A stretch of 64,000 nucleotides of DNA from Dendrobium chrysotoxum (lineage: Eukaryota; Streptophyta; Magnoliopsida; Asparagales; Orchidaceae). The notes under the pieces are model-generated. The model did no database searches, was not told where the DNA came from, and saw only the letters and a program-made list of their open reading frames with translations. The stretch is from assembly GCA_019925795.1 (NCBI GenBank), contig CM034314.1:29443774-29507773 (forward strand). The letters are read 5' to 3'. Both the position numbers and the translations under genes were made by a program. Positions 1-11,700 of this stretch are shown here, in pieces (within the stretch, counting starts at the first letter, position 1; each line of letters begins with the position of its first letter).

Positions 1-366
1 ATACTAACATACAATCTTCAGAACTCAAAGCATAAAAAAATAGTTCAAACATTTAGTATTCAATTGAGCATTGATTTATTCTACTCTACTCCATTCATTA
101 AAAGGAATATTAATTTTAATTCCATCTAAAACATGTGACGATATAGAATAACCAGTTTGAATCATATGCTACATTCAATCATCTATTGATTTCAAGGAAG
201 TAGACATGCAAATTTTTTAAAAATAAAAAAAATATATTTTCAAACAAAGGTGGTCGGGTGATTGAATATCCTTCCGCAATATTACAATTTTCAAAATTTT
301 CCAAGGATCTTTTTTCAAAAGTTTTCTAAAACTTAATTTATGAATCCCTCTCTGAAATAACTTAAA
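1..366 (-). pseudogene. Decayed Copia gag N-terminus and primer site
   Basis: On the minus strand this stretch parallels 15868-16230 of the complete element. The primer site corresponding to TGGTATCAGAGC is degraded near 345-360. A gag-like reading (residues resembling DYSITRPPLF) occurs near 220-280 but carries stops and shifts. It is the beginning of a dead gag gene that continues beyond the left edge. Confidence 0.7.
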
Positions 367-1951
367 AAATTTGTGAGGTGTGTTAAACCCTAGAGAACTA
401 GTCCCGAGGCTAACCAAGAGGGGGGGTGAATTGAATATTTAAAAACATCTTTAACCAAAAAGAAAAATCTTTTTATATCTTACAACAAAAATGAATTAAA
501 TCAATAATAAAAAGATAAATCAAATATTTCACCCAAGCAGTTAATCACAGTAAAAATAAAGTATGAAAAATAATCAGAAAGAATACATCAGAATTTTATA
601 GTAGTTTAGTCAAACTTGACCTACGTACACTCTCCAGAATCTCCCGTTCCAAATATTGCACTAAAACTTTAGAGGCTCTCCTTTAGCCCCCACAGCTAGG
701 CGGAGAAGACCTTATAAAATCTCTTCCACCTCTCCCGGTGCGATAGAGAACCTGAAATCCTTTTCACCCTTCTGGTGGGGAAGAGAACCTGGAATCTTTT
801 TTTATCCTCCTTGTGAAGGCAGAGAACCTGGAATCCTTTTTCACCCTCCTAGTGAAGGCAAAAAACCTGGTTCTTTGACACCAAAGAGATCTTCTTCCCA
901 AAACTTCCCTCAAGATAAACCTTAAATTCGATGATACTAAGGTGCAAGCTTGCCAGAGCAATCGTGTGAAACCCCCTCCACACTCCATTGAAACCCCCTC
1001 CAAGGATCTTCTCCCTCTCAAACTTTACCCTTTCCTCTCTCCCTTTCAAGGCTCTCTCTTTAAGTTTTCTCCAGAAGACCGAAGACTCAATGCATGCCAA
1101 AGACACTTATTAAGTGCCTTGAGAAAGCTTAAATAGAGGGCTCCAAAAACCCTAGAAACTCAATTCTAGCTCGTCCAGTATGATCGCAGGATCATCCAGT
1201 ACGATGTGCTTAAATAGAAGGCTTTAGAAAACCCTAAAAACTCAATTCTATTGCCAAATATCATCCACTATGATTGTAGGATTGTCCAGAATGATGTGCA
1301 AAATTTGACTTGATAGTCCATAATGATCACTAGATAGTTCAAGATGATCAGATCAAATTTGTACTGATCCTCCTTTACGAGTTTAAGATCATCCAGGATG
1401 ATTCTATAATCGTTCAATACGATTAGAATATCAAATTAAGCAAATTTGATTAACTAATCCTAGGATTAATTTTGGCAACATTGTCATAGATCATCCAGTA
1501 TAATGTATATCGTGCTGGATGATTAGAACATAATTTAAATCTTGAAATCTTTCCTAAATTATAATTGACGGCTTTTTTTCATAATAATAAAGGATCATCC
1601 TGGATGATAGAAATCATCCAGTATGATTAATTTAAAAATTAAACATTTAGTTTTGACTAGATCTCACTCCCTTGAGTGTGTGTGTGCATGATCACCAAGC
1701 TAGCAAACACCTTTACAAGACTTGACTCAAGAAATCAAAAATTACATTAATGAATATTACAGACTCTTTGCAACATAACTTATTCCACCCTAATCTTGAG
1801 CTCTGATTCTTTGTTGGTTGGTGCATTGTGTTCCTGAAATGTTAGTATACACACAAACAAGTATAGAATAAAAATACTAGGAGACATAAGGATACGAGCC
1901 ATAATATTTATTATCATCAAAAGCATAAACTTGTGAGCTCGAGTCGTAACA
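367..1951 (-). repeat. 5' LTR of Copia copy 1
   Basis: About 1.58 kb LTR on the minus strand. It aligns along its length with the 1359-bp LTRs at 14509-15867 and 18262-19620, but with many substitutions and indels. The palindromic ATCGTCCTGGACGAT motifs of the young LTRs appear here as CG-depleted variants such as ATCATCCAGTATGATT near 1610-1630. The left boundary is approximate because the junction with the primer site has decayed. Confidence 0.8.
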
Positions 1952-2396
1952 ATTATAATCACATCTGCTCATTTGTAAGCATGATCAAGATGGATATTCT
2001 TCATGGGCAAATTAAGGGTCTACATTATTACTTGCAATCAAGAGACATGCACTCATTAATTATTATATATGAATGAGGTGAAGAAATTTTAGCTACAATG
2101 TATCATTATTTGTAGTTTCCCCTTGATGTTCATTTGAGCTCTTTGAATCATCACTTATCATTTGCATGACTACAAAACTTTAAATTTAAGATTCAATTCT
2201 CTTTCATCCTTTTGAGTTCTTTGTGTCGTTATTCAAATCAAGTTCCTTATTGATTATTCATTTTAGTTCCATGTAGCTTATATTTAGTTTGAGTACCCTG
2301 CTGTTTGAATTAAGTTATGTCCCCTATTGTCTTGTTCAGTTCAAGTCCCCTGTACTTAGTTTATTTGAGTTCAAATTAATCCCCTCATAAGTATAA
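1952..2396. other. Unassigned AT-rich spacer
   Basis: No open frame, terminal repeat or recognisable domain seen. It lies between the minus-strand Copia LTR and the Tat-like fragment and could be degraded internal sequence of either. Confidence 0.4.
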
Positions 2397-3430
2397 TTTT
2401 TGATAGCCTCCTGGTGTCTCCCCCATGTAGGGGAAATTTCAAGTGTCTAGTCTATCCCACCATGCTACAAGAGAATGTATAGTAGGTGTCAGGCGACACC
2501 ACAGCCGTAGTCTTCAATCCTACCATACTACGAGAGTGTGTATGGGCCTTTGAGGTCCCTATTTAGAAATGCATAAATTTTTTTCCCACCGGCACTGAGG
2601 CACATACGAGTACTTAGAAGTATCCCCGTTATGCTACGAGAGCCTGCACGAGGCCTACCCGCTTCGTCGTAAGCATCGCACCAGACTCCCTCCTACCGTG
2701 ATATGAGAGCGCATATAGGGGGTCCTACATTGAGCCAAAAATGCTAAATGCAAGGTTTAAGTTGGGAAATCATATCTTCATGGTGATGTTGAAGAGATGA
2801 TGAAGATGTGCACAAAAAATTTTCCCCCAGTTTTTTATTTTCTCTTCTTTTTTTTAAAAATCATTTCCTTTCTCTTTTTTTTCAATCTCTCTCTTTTTTT
2901 TTTGGCAACATATATACTAACAAGTAAACTAACAACATTAATCACCTTACTTAATAATGACAAACAATGCTCAATGATGGAAGTGAGTAAGTTAGAGATA
3001 CTAGAAAAATAAAAATAAAATAACTTACTTATTTTGGGTTTATGAAAAATGGGTTATTTGAAGAGATTTTGGGCTGGTTTTAATGGATTGATTTTTTTAG
3101 TGAGCTGTTTAGAGTGGGATTTATGGGTTGGAGGCGTAGTGGGGTGCTGTTGGGTTTTGGAGGGATGAGTGGGCTGTTGGAGTGCAAACTAGAGAAGAGA
3201 AAAAAAAGCTATAAATAGGCTTTTGTTGATTAGTGGGGCTAGATTATGGGCTCTTGAATAAGTGAGAAGAGGGGGCTATTTTGGAAGTGGGCTGAAGCAA
3301 TAGTGAGTTGGAAGTATTGGACTGGGAGAAGAAGGCATATATAGGCTATTTTGTTCTTACTATTTTTGAGAAAATTTTTTAAAATTAATTGATTCTTCTT
3401 ATACATCACCACCACCTCCACCGGATCAGG
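2397..3430 (-). repeat. Old Tat-like LTR fragment (minus), related to 32640-33700
   Basis: Reverse-complemented, 2397-2720 aligns with the plus strand at about 33370-33690. Both contain GGTGCGATGC followed by a variant of CTCTAGCATGACGG, then GGGATTGAAGA, then CTAGCGTGGCGGGA, in the same order. Upstream in that orientation (3040-3420) is an AGCCCAC-rich stretch like that at 32690-32800. Within the fragment the motif CCACCATGCTACAAGAGA recurs four times in diverged form (near 2458, 2520, 2625, 2693). No coding capacity is visible. The Tat assignment rests on linkage with the plus-strand remnant and is tentative. Confidence 0.6.
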
Positions 3431-3439
3431 GTCCTATGA

Positions 3440-5255
3440 TATTTAGTTTGTTATATTTGTTCCCTTTTTGTTTTTTCTATATTTTTCTTCTTTTTGATAA
3501 TGTCAAATGCGAAGAATGTATTTGGCAAGTTGTATTTATGTTCTTCTTGTATTTACATTAGTTCATCTTGTTGATGTTTTTATTTTTAAAAAAAAAGGAA
3601 CTTTTTCATTTCCCCTATTTTTAATATAATTATCTTAGTGAGGGAAAGATTAGGAGAAAATAGGCTTAGTTTGCAAATTCAACCAGAAATATTTGCCATC
3701 TTCAAAAAGGGAGAGATTATTATAATTCGAGCTCATAAGTTTATATTTTTGATGATAATAAATATTATGGCTCATATCTTTATGTCTCCTAATATTTAGA
3801 TTCTATATTTATTTGTGTGTATACTAATATTTCAGGAACACCATGCACAATTCAACAATGATTCAGGACTCAAGATTACGTAGAATAAGTTATGTTAAAA
3901 GAGTCTATAATTTTCATTTATTTATTTTAAATTTCTTGAGTTAAGTTTTGTAAGGATGTATTCTAGCCTGATGACCATGCACACACACACAAGGGGACCA
4001 AAAATAACTTTAAATATTTTAATTTTTTTGTATATCGTATTGGATAATCTATTATTACAGAAATTAATTAAATTTTTTTATTGATCTGAAAAAATAATTT
4101 TAAAATATAACTAATCATATAGTATGAACACCACATCGTAATAGACGATCCGTTATAATTAAAATTCCCTTCGTTTAATAATTTAGGCAAAAATTGAATT
4201 GGAAATATTGCTCTATTCATACCATACGATCTGGATCGTACTGCATGATGTGTAAAATCTTGCCTAAATTAATCTTGTGATTAGTCAATTGAATCTGCTT
4301 AATTTTGATATTCTGATTGTATTGTATGAACTGGATCGTACTGTACGATCAACAGAGACGATATTTGGTCATCCTAGGATTTATCCTGGATGAACTACAA
4401 GTTGATTATACTAATCATATTGTATGATCATGTGATCGTACTGTATGATCCTACGATCGTACAGTACGTAGGATCGTACAGTATGATCTTCGATATATAA
4501 ATTGAATTTTTAGGGTTTTCTAAAGCCCTCTATTTAAGCTTTCTCAAAAGACTTTATATGAGTCTTTGGCATGCATTGAGTTCTTTTTGTCTGGAGAAAA
4601 CTTAAAGAGAGAGCTTTGAAAGGGAGAGAGGAAAGGGTGGATTTGGAGAGGGAGAAGATCCTTGGAGGCGATTTCAAGGGAGTGTTGAGGGGGTTTCACA
4701 CGGTTACTCCAACAAGCTTACACATAAGTACCATCATTATCAAGGTTTGTCTTGAGGAAAGTTCTTAGAAGAAGAAGATCTCTCTGGTGTCAAAGGAACC
4801 GACTACTCCTCCGCACTGGGGAAAGTGAAAGGGATTCGAGGTTCTCTACCTGTGAAAAGATTACAGTCCTCTACCGCACCAAGGTTTTGGAAGAAATTTT
4901 GTAAGGGCTTCTCCACCTAGCTGTGGGGGCTAAAGGAGAGTCACTAAAGGTTTAGTACAATACCTAGAATGGAGGATTCCGGGGAGTGGACATAGGTCAG
5001 GTTGGACTAAACCACTATAAATTCTGGTATGTTCATTCTGATTATTTTTTATACTTTATTTTTACTACGATTAACATCATGGGTGAAATATTTAATTAAT
5101 CTTTTTATTATTGAATTAATTTACTTCCGCTACAAGATATAAAAAGAATTTTCTTTTTATTAAAGAATTTTTAAATTACCAATTCACCCCCCCCCCCTCT
5201 CTTGGTTAGCCTTGGAACTAGTTTTATAAGATCTAACAACCTTCATAAACTTTCA
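3440..5255 (+). mobile_element. SIRE-like Copia element, copy 2 (3' end only)
   Basis: The first ~280 bp match the 3' end of the internal region of the complete element (about 17990-18261): TTTTTGATAATGTCAAA, then GTGAGGGAAAGATTAGGAGAAAATA, then TTGCCATCTTCAAAAAGGGAGAGAT, which serves as the polypurine tract. A plus-strand 3' LTR follows. The 5' LTR and gag are missing, so this is a truncated remnant. The left border is uncertain by several tens of bases. Confidence 0.8.
3718..5255 (+). repeat. 3' LTR of Copia copy 2
   Basis: About 1.54 kb. It begins TATTATAATTCGAGCTCATAAG-like, a decayed form of the TGTTACGACTTGGGCTCAC start, and ends in AACTTTCA at 5255. It keeps the CTCTATTTAAGCTTTCTCAA promoter-like block near 4530 and the CACCCCCCC/CTCTTGGTTAGCC block near 5190. 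Its palindrome arrays near 4310-4490 read ATCGTACTGTATGATC and similar. Confidence 0.8.
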
Positions 5256-6029
5256 GCGGCTATATGAGTTGGTGGTAGGCTCAGTTGGCCTGAGGCAAAC
5301 TGAGGGAGCATAGATATGGATTCAATCCACTTAACATGCAGGTGAAAGCTAGAGGTCCGTTGACTGCAGGAGGCTTTGTATGAATAGGGAGGCAGGAGAT
5401 TTTGCTATAGGCAGTTTAGAGAAATGCTGATCGTGGGTTGTGTGGCTGGGCTGGAGACGGTGTGGTGTGGAGTAAGGGGATGTAATGCAGCTTAAGGTTG
5501 ATCGGCACAGTAACAGAAGACAGACGGGGCTGAGATGGGTGAATGCTCACAGATGGGGTTAGCGTGGGTACGGTGTGCGTGGATTTGCGGTTGGAGATAA
5601 AAAATCAAAGGAAAATTAAAAGCTTGAAGGCTTTTCTTTGTCTGATGTTGGAGTCGAACATAAGGGAGGTCTGGACATAAATGGTGTTGGCTACCTGGCT
5701 GTGTCAGAGCTTCTGGGATCGGAGGGGTAGTGAATAGGCAAAGGTTTGGTTGTATACGAGCGAGAGAGGACGTCGGGAGCAGGAGGTACTTACATGCATA
5801 ATTTTATCGAAGAAGGTTTCGTTTGACTTCATTTTAATCTTTGCAGCAAGCCTTTGATCGAGGCAAAAAATCCAAAGAGCGATTGATTTGTAGAGTTTCA
5901 GCTAATTTTAAGAGATTTTGCACAGACGATATGAGATTAGTATGATTCAAATTAATTTTGATTTGAATTCAGATTGATTGATTTTTTTTAAAATTAATAA
6001 TAATAATAATAAATTATTATTATTATTAA
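5256..6029. other. Unassigned, locally GC-richer sequence
   Basis: Nothing recognised. There are no long open frames. The last ~40 bases (5990-6030) form a short TAA/TTA inverted microsatellite. Confidence 0.4.
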
Positions 6030-6139
6030 TTTGCAATGGCAACAAAAGGTCAATTTCTTAAAAATTCTTATTTTGCATATAATTTTCTTAATTTGAGTGC
6101 AATTATCTCAAAACTCACCTCGATTTATGAGCACAGACT

Positions 6140-6715
6140 TCATTGGGCAAAATTATGGTTGATTTTGGGTAATGTCGATGTTCCGAACGCAACGATAAAG
6201 TTTATTTTGAGATCAAAAGTCATTTGGACAAATTCGCGTGTTAACTTCCTTGATTCACGTTGATCCTCTCACTCAACTTTAATTGATCAAATAAACAGTT
6301 ACTTTTGGGTATTGACGATGAACCAAAAGCAACGACGAAGTTTGTTTTACTATCCAACGTCGTTTGGGCGACGTCGCGGGTCAATTTCTTCCCTTTTTTT
6401 TTTTTTTCGATTTTTGCTGATTTCTCCAGATGACTCATGATTTATGTCAATTTCTTTGGATGACTCCAATTGAACAAGTTGATAGTAATTTTTGGGTGTC
6501 AGCAATGTTCCAGAAGCAACGAAGGAATCTGTTTTGCAATCGGACGTCGTTTGGGCGATGTTGCTCATCAATTTTGGGTGTTAGTCGTCCCTTTGGACCG
6601 ATCTTATCTGATTTGACTATGAGGGGCCCTCTCTTAGGCAAATTTGATGTTCTGATTGCAACGGCGCAGTCCATTTGACAATCGGAGGTCATTTGACTCT
6701 TCAAGTAATGTGTCA
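6140..6715. repeat. Degenerate ~140-190 bp tandem repeat, four copies
   Basis: Four diverged units start near 6164, 6303, 6489 and 6637. Each carries TTTTGGGTN-n-GATGTTCC...GCAACGA followed 30-40 bases later by GTCGTTTGGGCGA or a variant. Several short open frames on both strands here are by-products of the repeat and not genes. This looks like an old satellite-like array inside transposon-derived DNA. Confidence 0.6.
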
Positions 6716-6779
6716 TGTTGACGTGTGTGTTACTTCATTCGCCAATTTTGCTCCTTTTGCGCATGGTTTAATGTGTAGG

Positions 6780-8796
6780 GGGTCAACAACTTCTCAGCCA
6801 CAAATTTTCTTTTGGTGATAAAATCTCTTTTGTTGACTCTATTTTCATTTTCTTAGGACCACTTCTCTTTTGGAGGTTGTTATGACAATTGAAACTTATT
6901 ATCAGCTCTTGATTATGACTTAGTCTTGGTCATATTTAATAGGTGCTACTTTGAAGTTGGACTACATTAACTGCATCCTTTCTTTACTAATGTCTTTACA
7001 GTGGTGACCCTATCATAAAATCAAGAGGCTATATTGACATTCTCTCAAAGAAACGTGTAAAAAGGGATAATATCTTCTATACGAAATCCAGTTTCTAAAA
7101 GGAAACTTTTCTCTTGCGAGTTGGATAGAGGATATTTTAGATCTTATATGATATGAACCTAGTATGATCAAGAAGAGTTTATTTTTTGTTTTTCCTTAAA
7201 GCCTATATAGTTTGGGAATTATTCCTGATCTTAAAAAACTCTTCCTCACACTTTGCATTTAAAAAAAGTGGAGTTGAGCCCTAGAGAAGAGTAGAGAAAT
7301 ATATCTAAGTTTAGACAATCATCATTTCCACCTCTCTTTATTTAATATTTTTTCTACCTTAGATAATGGTTGTGCCTCATTGAGTAGGAAGCTTCAGCAT
7401 CATTTACCTTAAGGGAAAAAAGCATGATACTCTATACTAGAGTCTTCGACTCTCCCTCCCAATTAATCATCAGTTTTTTCTAACTTTTTTGTATGAAATT
7501 CTTTTGAAAATTGAGAATCAAGGAGGGGGACTTAGAGGATCTCTCTCGACACTCCTCTTATTTGGAACTTGTAATTAGAAATAGTGGCAACTTTAACAAA
7601 TCTCCTAGCCAAGTGGGCCATATCTCTTTTCCTTAAAAGAGAACTTAAGAGTAAGAGCCTCCCTCGACGAAGGATTCCAAATCAGAACCTTGATTTTCAA
7701 CATACTCACAATCCTTATTCATATAGATATGATAAAATCACAACAAAACTAAACTCAAGCTGAATGTAATTGTTTAATCCATATTTACTAACATTCTATT
7801 TCCTACTTTGTAATCTTCAAAAACCTTCCTTCTTTATTAACACAATTAGTTTTCTTGCATTTAAGTGTGAGTTCAAAGATCATTTTTAACTGAATCCAAC
7901 ACAGTCAGTAATCAAGTTGAATTCTAATTGTTGATGTTGTTCTGCTTTAGTTTGATTTATTGAAAATAAATTCATTTACACTCAGAACTCAGTGCATGGA
8001 AGTCTAATTAGGGGAATTTCCTTTACAAATTCTACTAATTCCATTCAAAATCACATCAGAATTGTATCAAAAATTTTTTTTTAAATATTGTAAACCTGTA
8101 CAATTATATAGTAGTTTCCATTTGTAAGAATACCAACTTATTGACCTCTGACTCAAACTCAAAAGTAAAAAAATAAAAAATAGATATAATAAAAAAAACC
8201 TGCTCAAATCTCTACCCCATCTTGTATCTCTGCTAAAATTTCGCTCAGAGCCTCAGTCTGCTATAGTGTCATATCTAAAGTATGTGATTCGGCACCGTTT
8301 CAGAGTTGACCATGCACAAATCTGTCTCGATTGCACTCCGTACGCGTTAATAAAATGAGAGTGAACGGCTGATTTTCTTCTTTTTTCTTCTTTCAATCTC
8401 ATGCTCAAGCTTCAGCCGATTTTGTTTTGTTCAAAAATCCCAACTCCAACCTCATTCTCATGACATCCGGCCTCCTCTCTCCTAACTGCAGGCCACACTC
8501 ATCTCCCGTTCTCTCCCTCCCTTATGTTCTCTTAAGGCCATGCGAGAAGTCGTCTAGATCTAATGATCTGGCCGTAGGTTTTGAATCCGATCAAGCCATT
8601 CTCTTGATCTTCAACTCCGGCTCCCCCATAGGCCCGACTTCTGCCCTTCTCTTGCTGTTCTTCTCCAATTGCACCAAGCCTGGCTGCCGACCTCAATCGA
8701 ACTCCCACGCTCAATGCTTCTTCTTCCCGCAGCTCTCACACCTGCCTATAGCTGACCTCCTCCTCCCTTATTCATAAACCTCTTCCCTAGCCTATT
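6780..8796. other. Unassigned AT-rich sequence upstream of the giant element
   Basis: No intact frame with a recognisable domain. A pyrimidine-rich 116-codon open frame at 8427-8777 has low-complexity Ser/Leu/Pro content and no motif, so it is not called a gene. The region may be degraded transposon interior, but nothing diagnostic was found. Confidence 0.4.
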
Positions 8797-11700
8797 GATC
8801 TTATTTATGTATGAGGTCACTATAACCCACTTGGGTTTTCTTTTGGTGACCTAATGATCGGCAGGTGCTCACTTGTCGATCATATATCTGTCCTAATCAA
8901 ATCTCAATCCAATTCTCAATCAAATTTCAATCGAACTTTCAATCAACCTTCAACCATTTTTCAATCAAATTTCAATCACACAGCAATCCAGTCTACAATC
9001 TACACTTCAATTAAACTTCAATGCAGTCTCAATTCAAACTTCAAACATCCAGTTTTCAATCAATCATCAATCAAACTTTAAATCAAATTCAATCAAGCAT
9101 CATTAAGTCAGTTTGAATCAATTCTAGTGAATTTTAACCTTGATGGCTTCGATCAATTTAGTTCAATGTGTCCCAATTAGACTCAAGTGCAAATCAACTT
9201 TATTAGCTTTAGTCGACTCGATTTAATTCTTTTCGAGTTAAATTAACTTCGATGAAGACGAATTTGCTATATCAATTGAAATAAAAATGCTATATGATTA
9301 ATTTGGCTTGTGTAATCTTGCTCTTCTTCTCCAATTTAGCTCTTTGAATCCCCTAAATTTTAAAAATTGATCTCTACCATTGGATTGGAATGATGAAAGG
9401 GCATAATTGTCATTTTAAACCCTTTTTTTTAAGGTACTCAAGGGAATTAGGGTTGGCTGTCACTCTTAGATATGACTCCAAGGCTTAGCAGCAAATTCAC
9501 TCCACAATCAATCCTCCTGCTCACGTCTCCATGCAACTTACATGCCTCCAAGCTCCCTCTCATGACCCCTCTTCCCTGTCATGTTCAATTTTCCCTTGCT
9601 CTCGCTAAGGCCAAACAAGTTTAAGCAGATTTTAGTCCAGCTTTTCAGCATCGAACAGAGAAAGTTGGCTACAGATTTCAAACATTAAACAAGGCCGAGT
9701 AAAGTAAGGGAATGGTGGGCTGCTCCTATTCTCTTCCTTCCAGAAGTTCATGAAGTCCTTCAATAACAATCAAACGAGCATGGGTAAACACTTTCATGTA
9801 AATACAAAAAGAATGGTGATTTAATATTGTGTAAAATTTTCTGTAATGTATATAGTCTTGTTCTTGTTCAATATATTGATTTTAAATATTTGAGTCATAT
9901 TCATTTTCGGAAATTAATATTGGATGAAGTTTTTGAATCTATTACTCTAAGAGTGAATTTATGGCATGAGGATTTTTCTCTAATTCTCTTTTTTTTTGGT
10001 TTAAATGTTATCAAATTGGGCTTAATTTAACTTGGTTAAACCTCTTAACATGGACGAATAATCAGGTTGCCCATATACGACGGCAAATCACGATAGAAAT
10101 TTGCTGATTTTTATCTCCTTAATTTTATAATCATTGCAATTTCATTTGAATAGAACTTATTATTATTATTATTATTATTGTTATTATTTTTAATATCATT
10201 TTTGGAAGCATATTATAGTTATCATATCACGTTATCTTTTCATCTTATTTAACTATGGAACCATTTGGTTTATGATTATAGGCATGCATTCATTTAGAAG
10301 GCCTAAAAATATGGAGTTATAGAAGTTCTTAGTCCAAGAAAATATTGCATAAATAGCCATTCAATACTCTGATTTTGTGGGCTTTCGCACATTTACTAAC
10401 AGAGAGGAGCATATTTTTTTATGGTTTCTTTTTGTCCATACTTGAGAACTTTGAGATAATGATAATGACGAGACTTGCTATTTAGATCATTTAAATGCAC
10501 GTTGTAGTTACAATATTGCAGCAATTTTCGTAGCTCATTTTAATATCAAGGAGTTGATCATCTTCAAGCGCTATGTGGTTTGGATTTTAGATTTCTAAAA
10601 AAAAAATTGAGAGGTTTCTTAATGACTTCCCATTTCATCTAAATTTGGGAATGATCCTTTAAGGCACATCGACATTGACATTTTTTGTTGAAACAAAAAT
10701 GAGTAAGTTGGTTGTTATCTTTTAGAAGAACATGACAAATTCTCATTCTCATATTATGCTTGGGAAACTAGCTGTCGAGTGAGACTGTTTTGGCATTTAA
10801 AACCATGAATATCTTGTTCAATTTCTCAATAATGTGCATTGAAAATACCCATGTCCTTCTTTATGTATACATTAACGTTGAATGAATGAATCCCTTAATT
10901 GAAGGATGTTTAGATTGTTTTGTTCCAAGCCTTAATTAAATTTTAAACAATACATGAGGAAAATATCTATTAGAAGATGAGGATTCCACTCTTGAAATTA
11001 GTGGCTATTTCTCTTGAAGCAAATCCCTTCTAGAAGTGGTTGAATCAAATCCCTTGTGGGAATGATTCATACTAGATTTATTGTGGAAGTATTTGATTAA
11101 TATTATTTTCTTATGAGATTGTTTCAATCAATGAAGTGAAGGTTCCTGAAATACATACAATATGCTTGAAAGAAAAAACAGATTGATGGTCCTTTTTTTA
11201 ATGATAATATGCTGAATATATATTTTATCTCCACAAGTCATGGTTTAGTTGAAAGAATTGCATACATGTCGACTCCCAAGAAATAGTCTCTTATTTTGCC
11301 ATGTTGATTCAATCCTTTCACAGAAAATACATTCTCATTATTTATATTTGTGGCTTCAACCAAAACTCCTCAAGATGGATTTTATTCATTTTGGTTAACT
11401 AGTGATTTGTTCCTTGTGACATATCTTTTTTAAGCAAATTGAAGAGAATGTTTCTTATTTCCTTTTTTTAATTTGATGGTGGTACCATTTTTGGATGGCT
11501 GCACTTCTCTTTTTTTCCCTTGAGTGGTTGTATCAATTTTTTTTATCATTCAAAGCAAAAGAAGCTATAAGAACTTTCTCTAGTTGTTTCTATTTTGAGG
11601 TAAAGTGAGTATTATATGGAAATTGAACATGAAACTTGAAAGCTGTTCTCACTTGTGATATCTTTTGTAGTTGTTCATTTAACATAAAAGAATCTGGCAT

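Larger units (their letters stand above)
1..1951 (-). mobile_element. SIRE-like Copia element, copy 1 (partial, runs off the left edge)
   Basis: Read on the minus strand, this is an LTR followed by the start of a Copia internal region, diverged from the complete element at 14509-19620. The order matches: LTR start (minus) at 1951, LTR end near 367, a decayed primer site, then a decayed gag N-terminus that leaves the window at position 1. Conserved landmarks include the start resembling TGTTACGACTTGGGCTCAC, the TATTTAAG box, and the end block CACCCCCCTCTTGGTTAGCC. The second LTR lies outside the window, so the target duplication cannot be checked. The many substitutions show it is much older than the complete copy. 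Confidence 0.85.

Noticed and set aside
764..1136. Overlapping open frames in the Copia LTR (and counterparts at 15337-15890 and 19090-19604)
   Set aside because: They lie in the transcribed LTR part, are not kept in frame between old and young LTRs, and have no domain.
8427..8777. 116-codon open frame, plus strand
   Set aside because: Low-complexity composition from a pyrimidine-rich stretch, no motif, no partner exon and no matching sequence elsewhere in the window.
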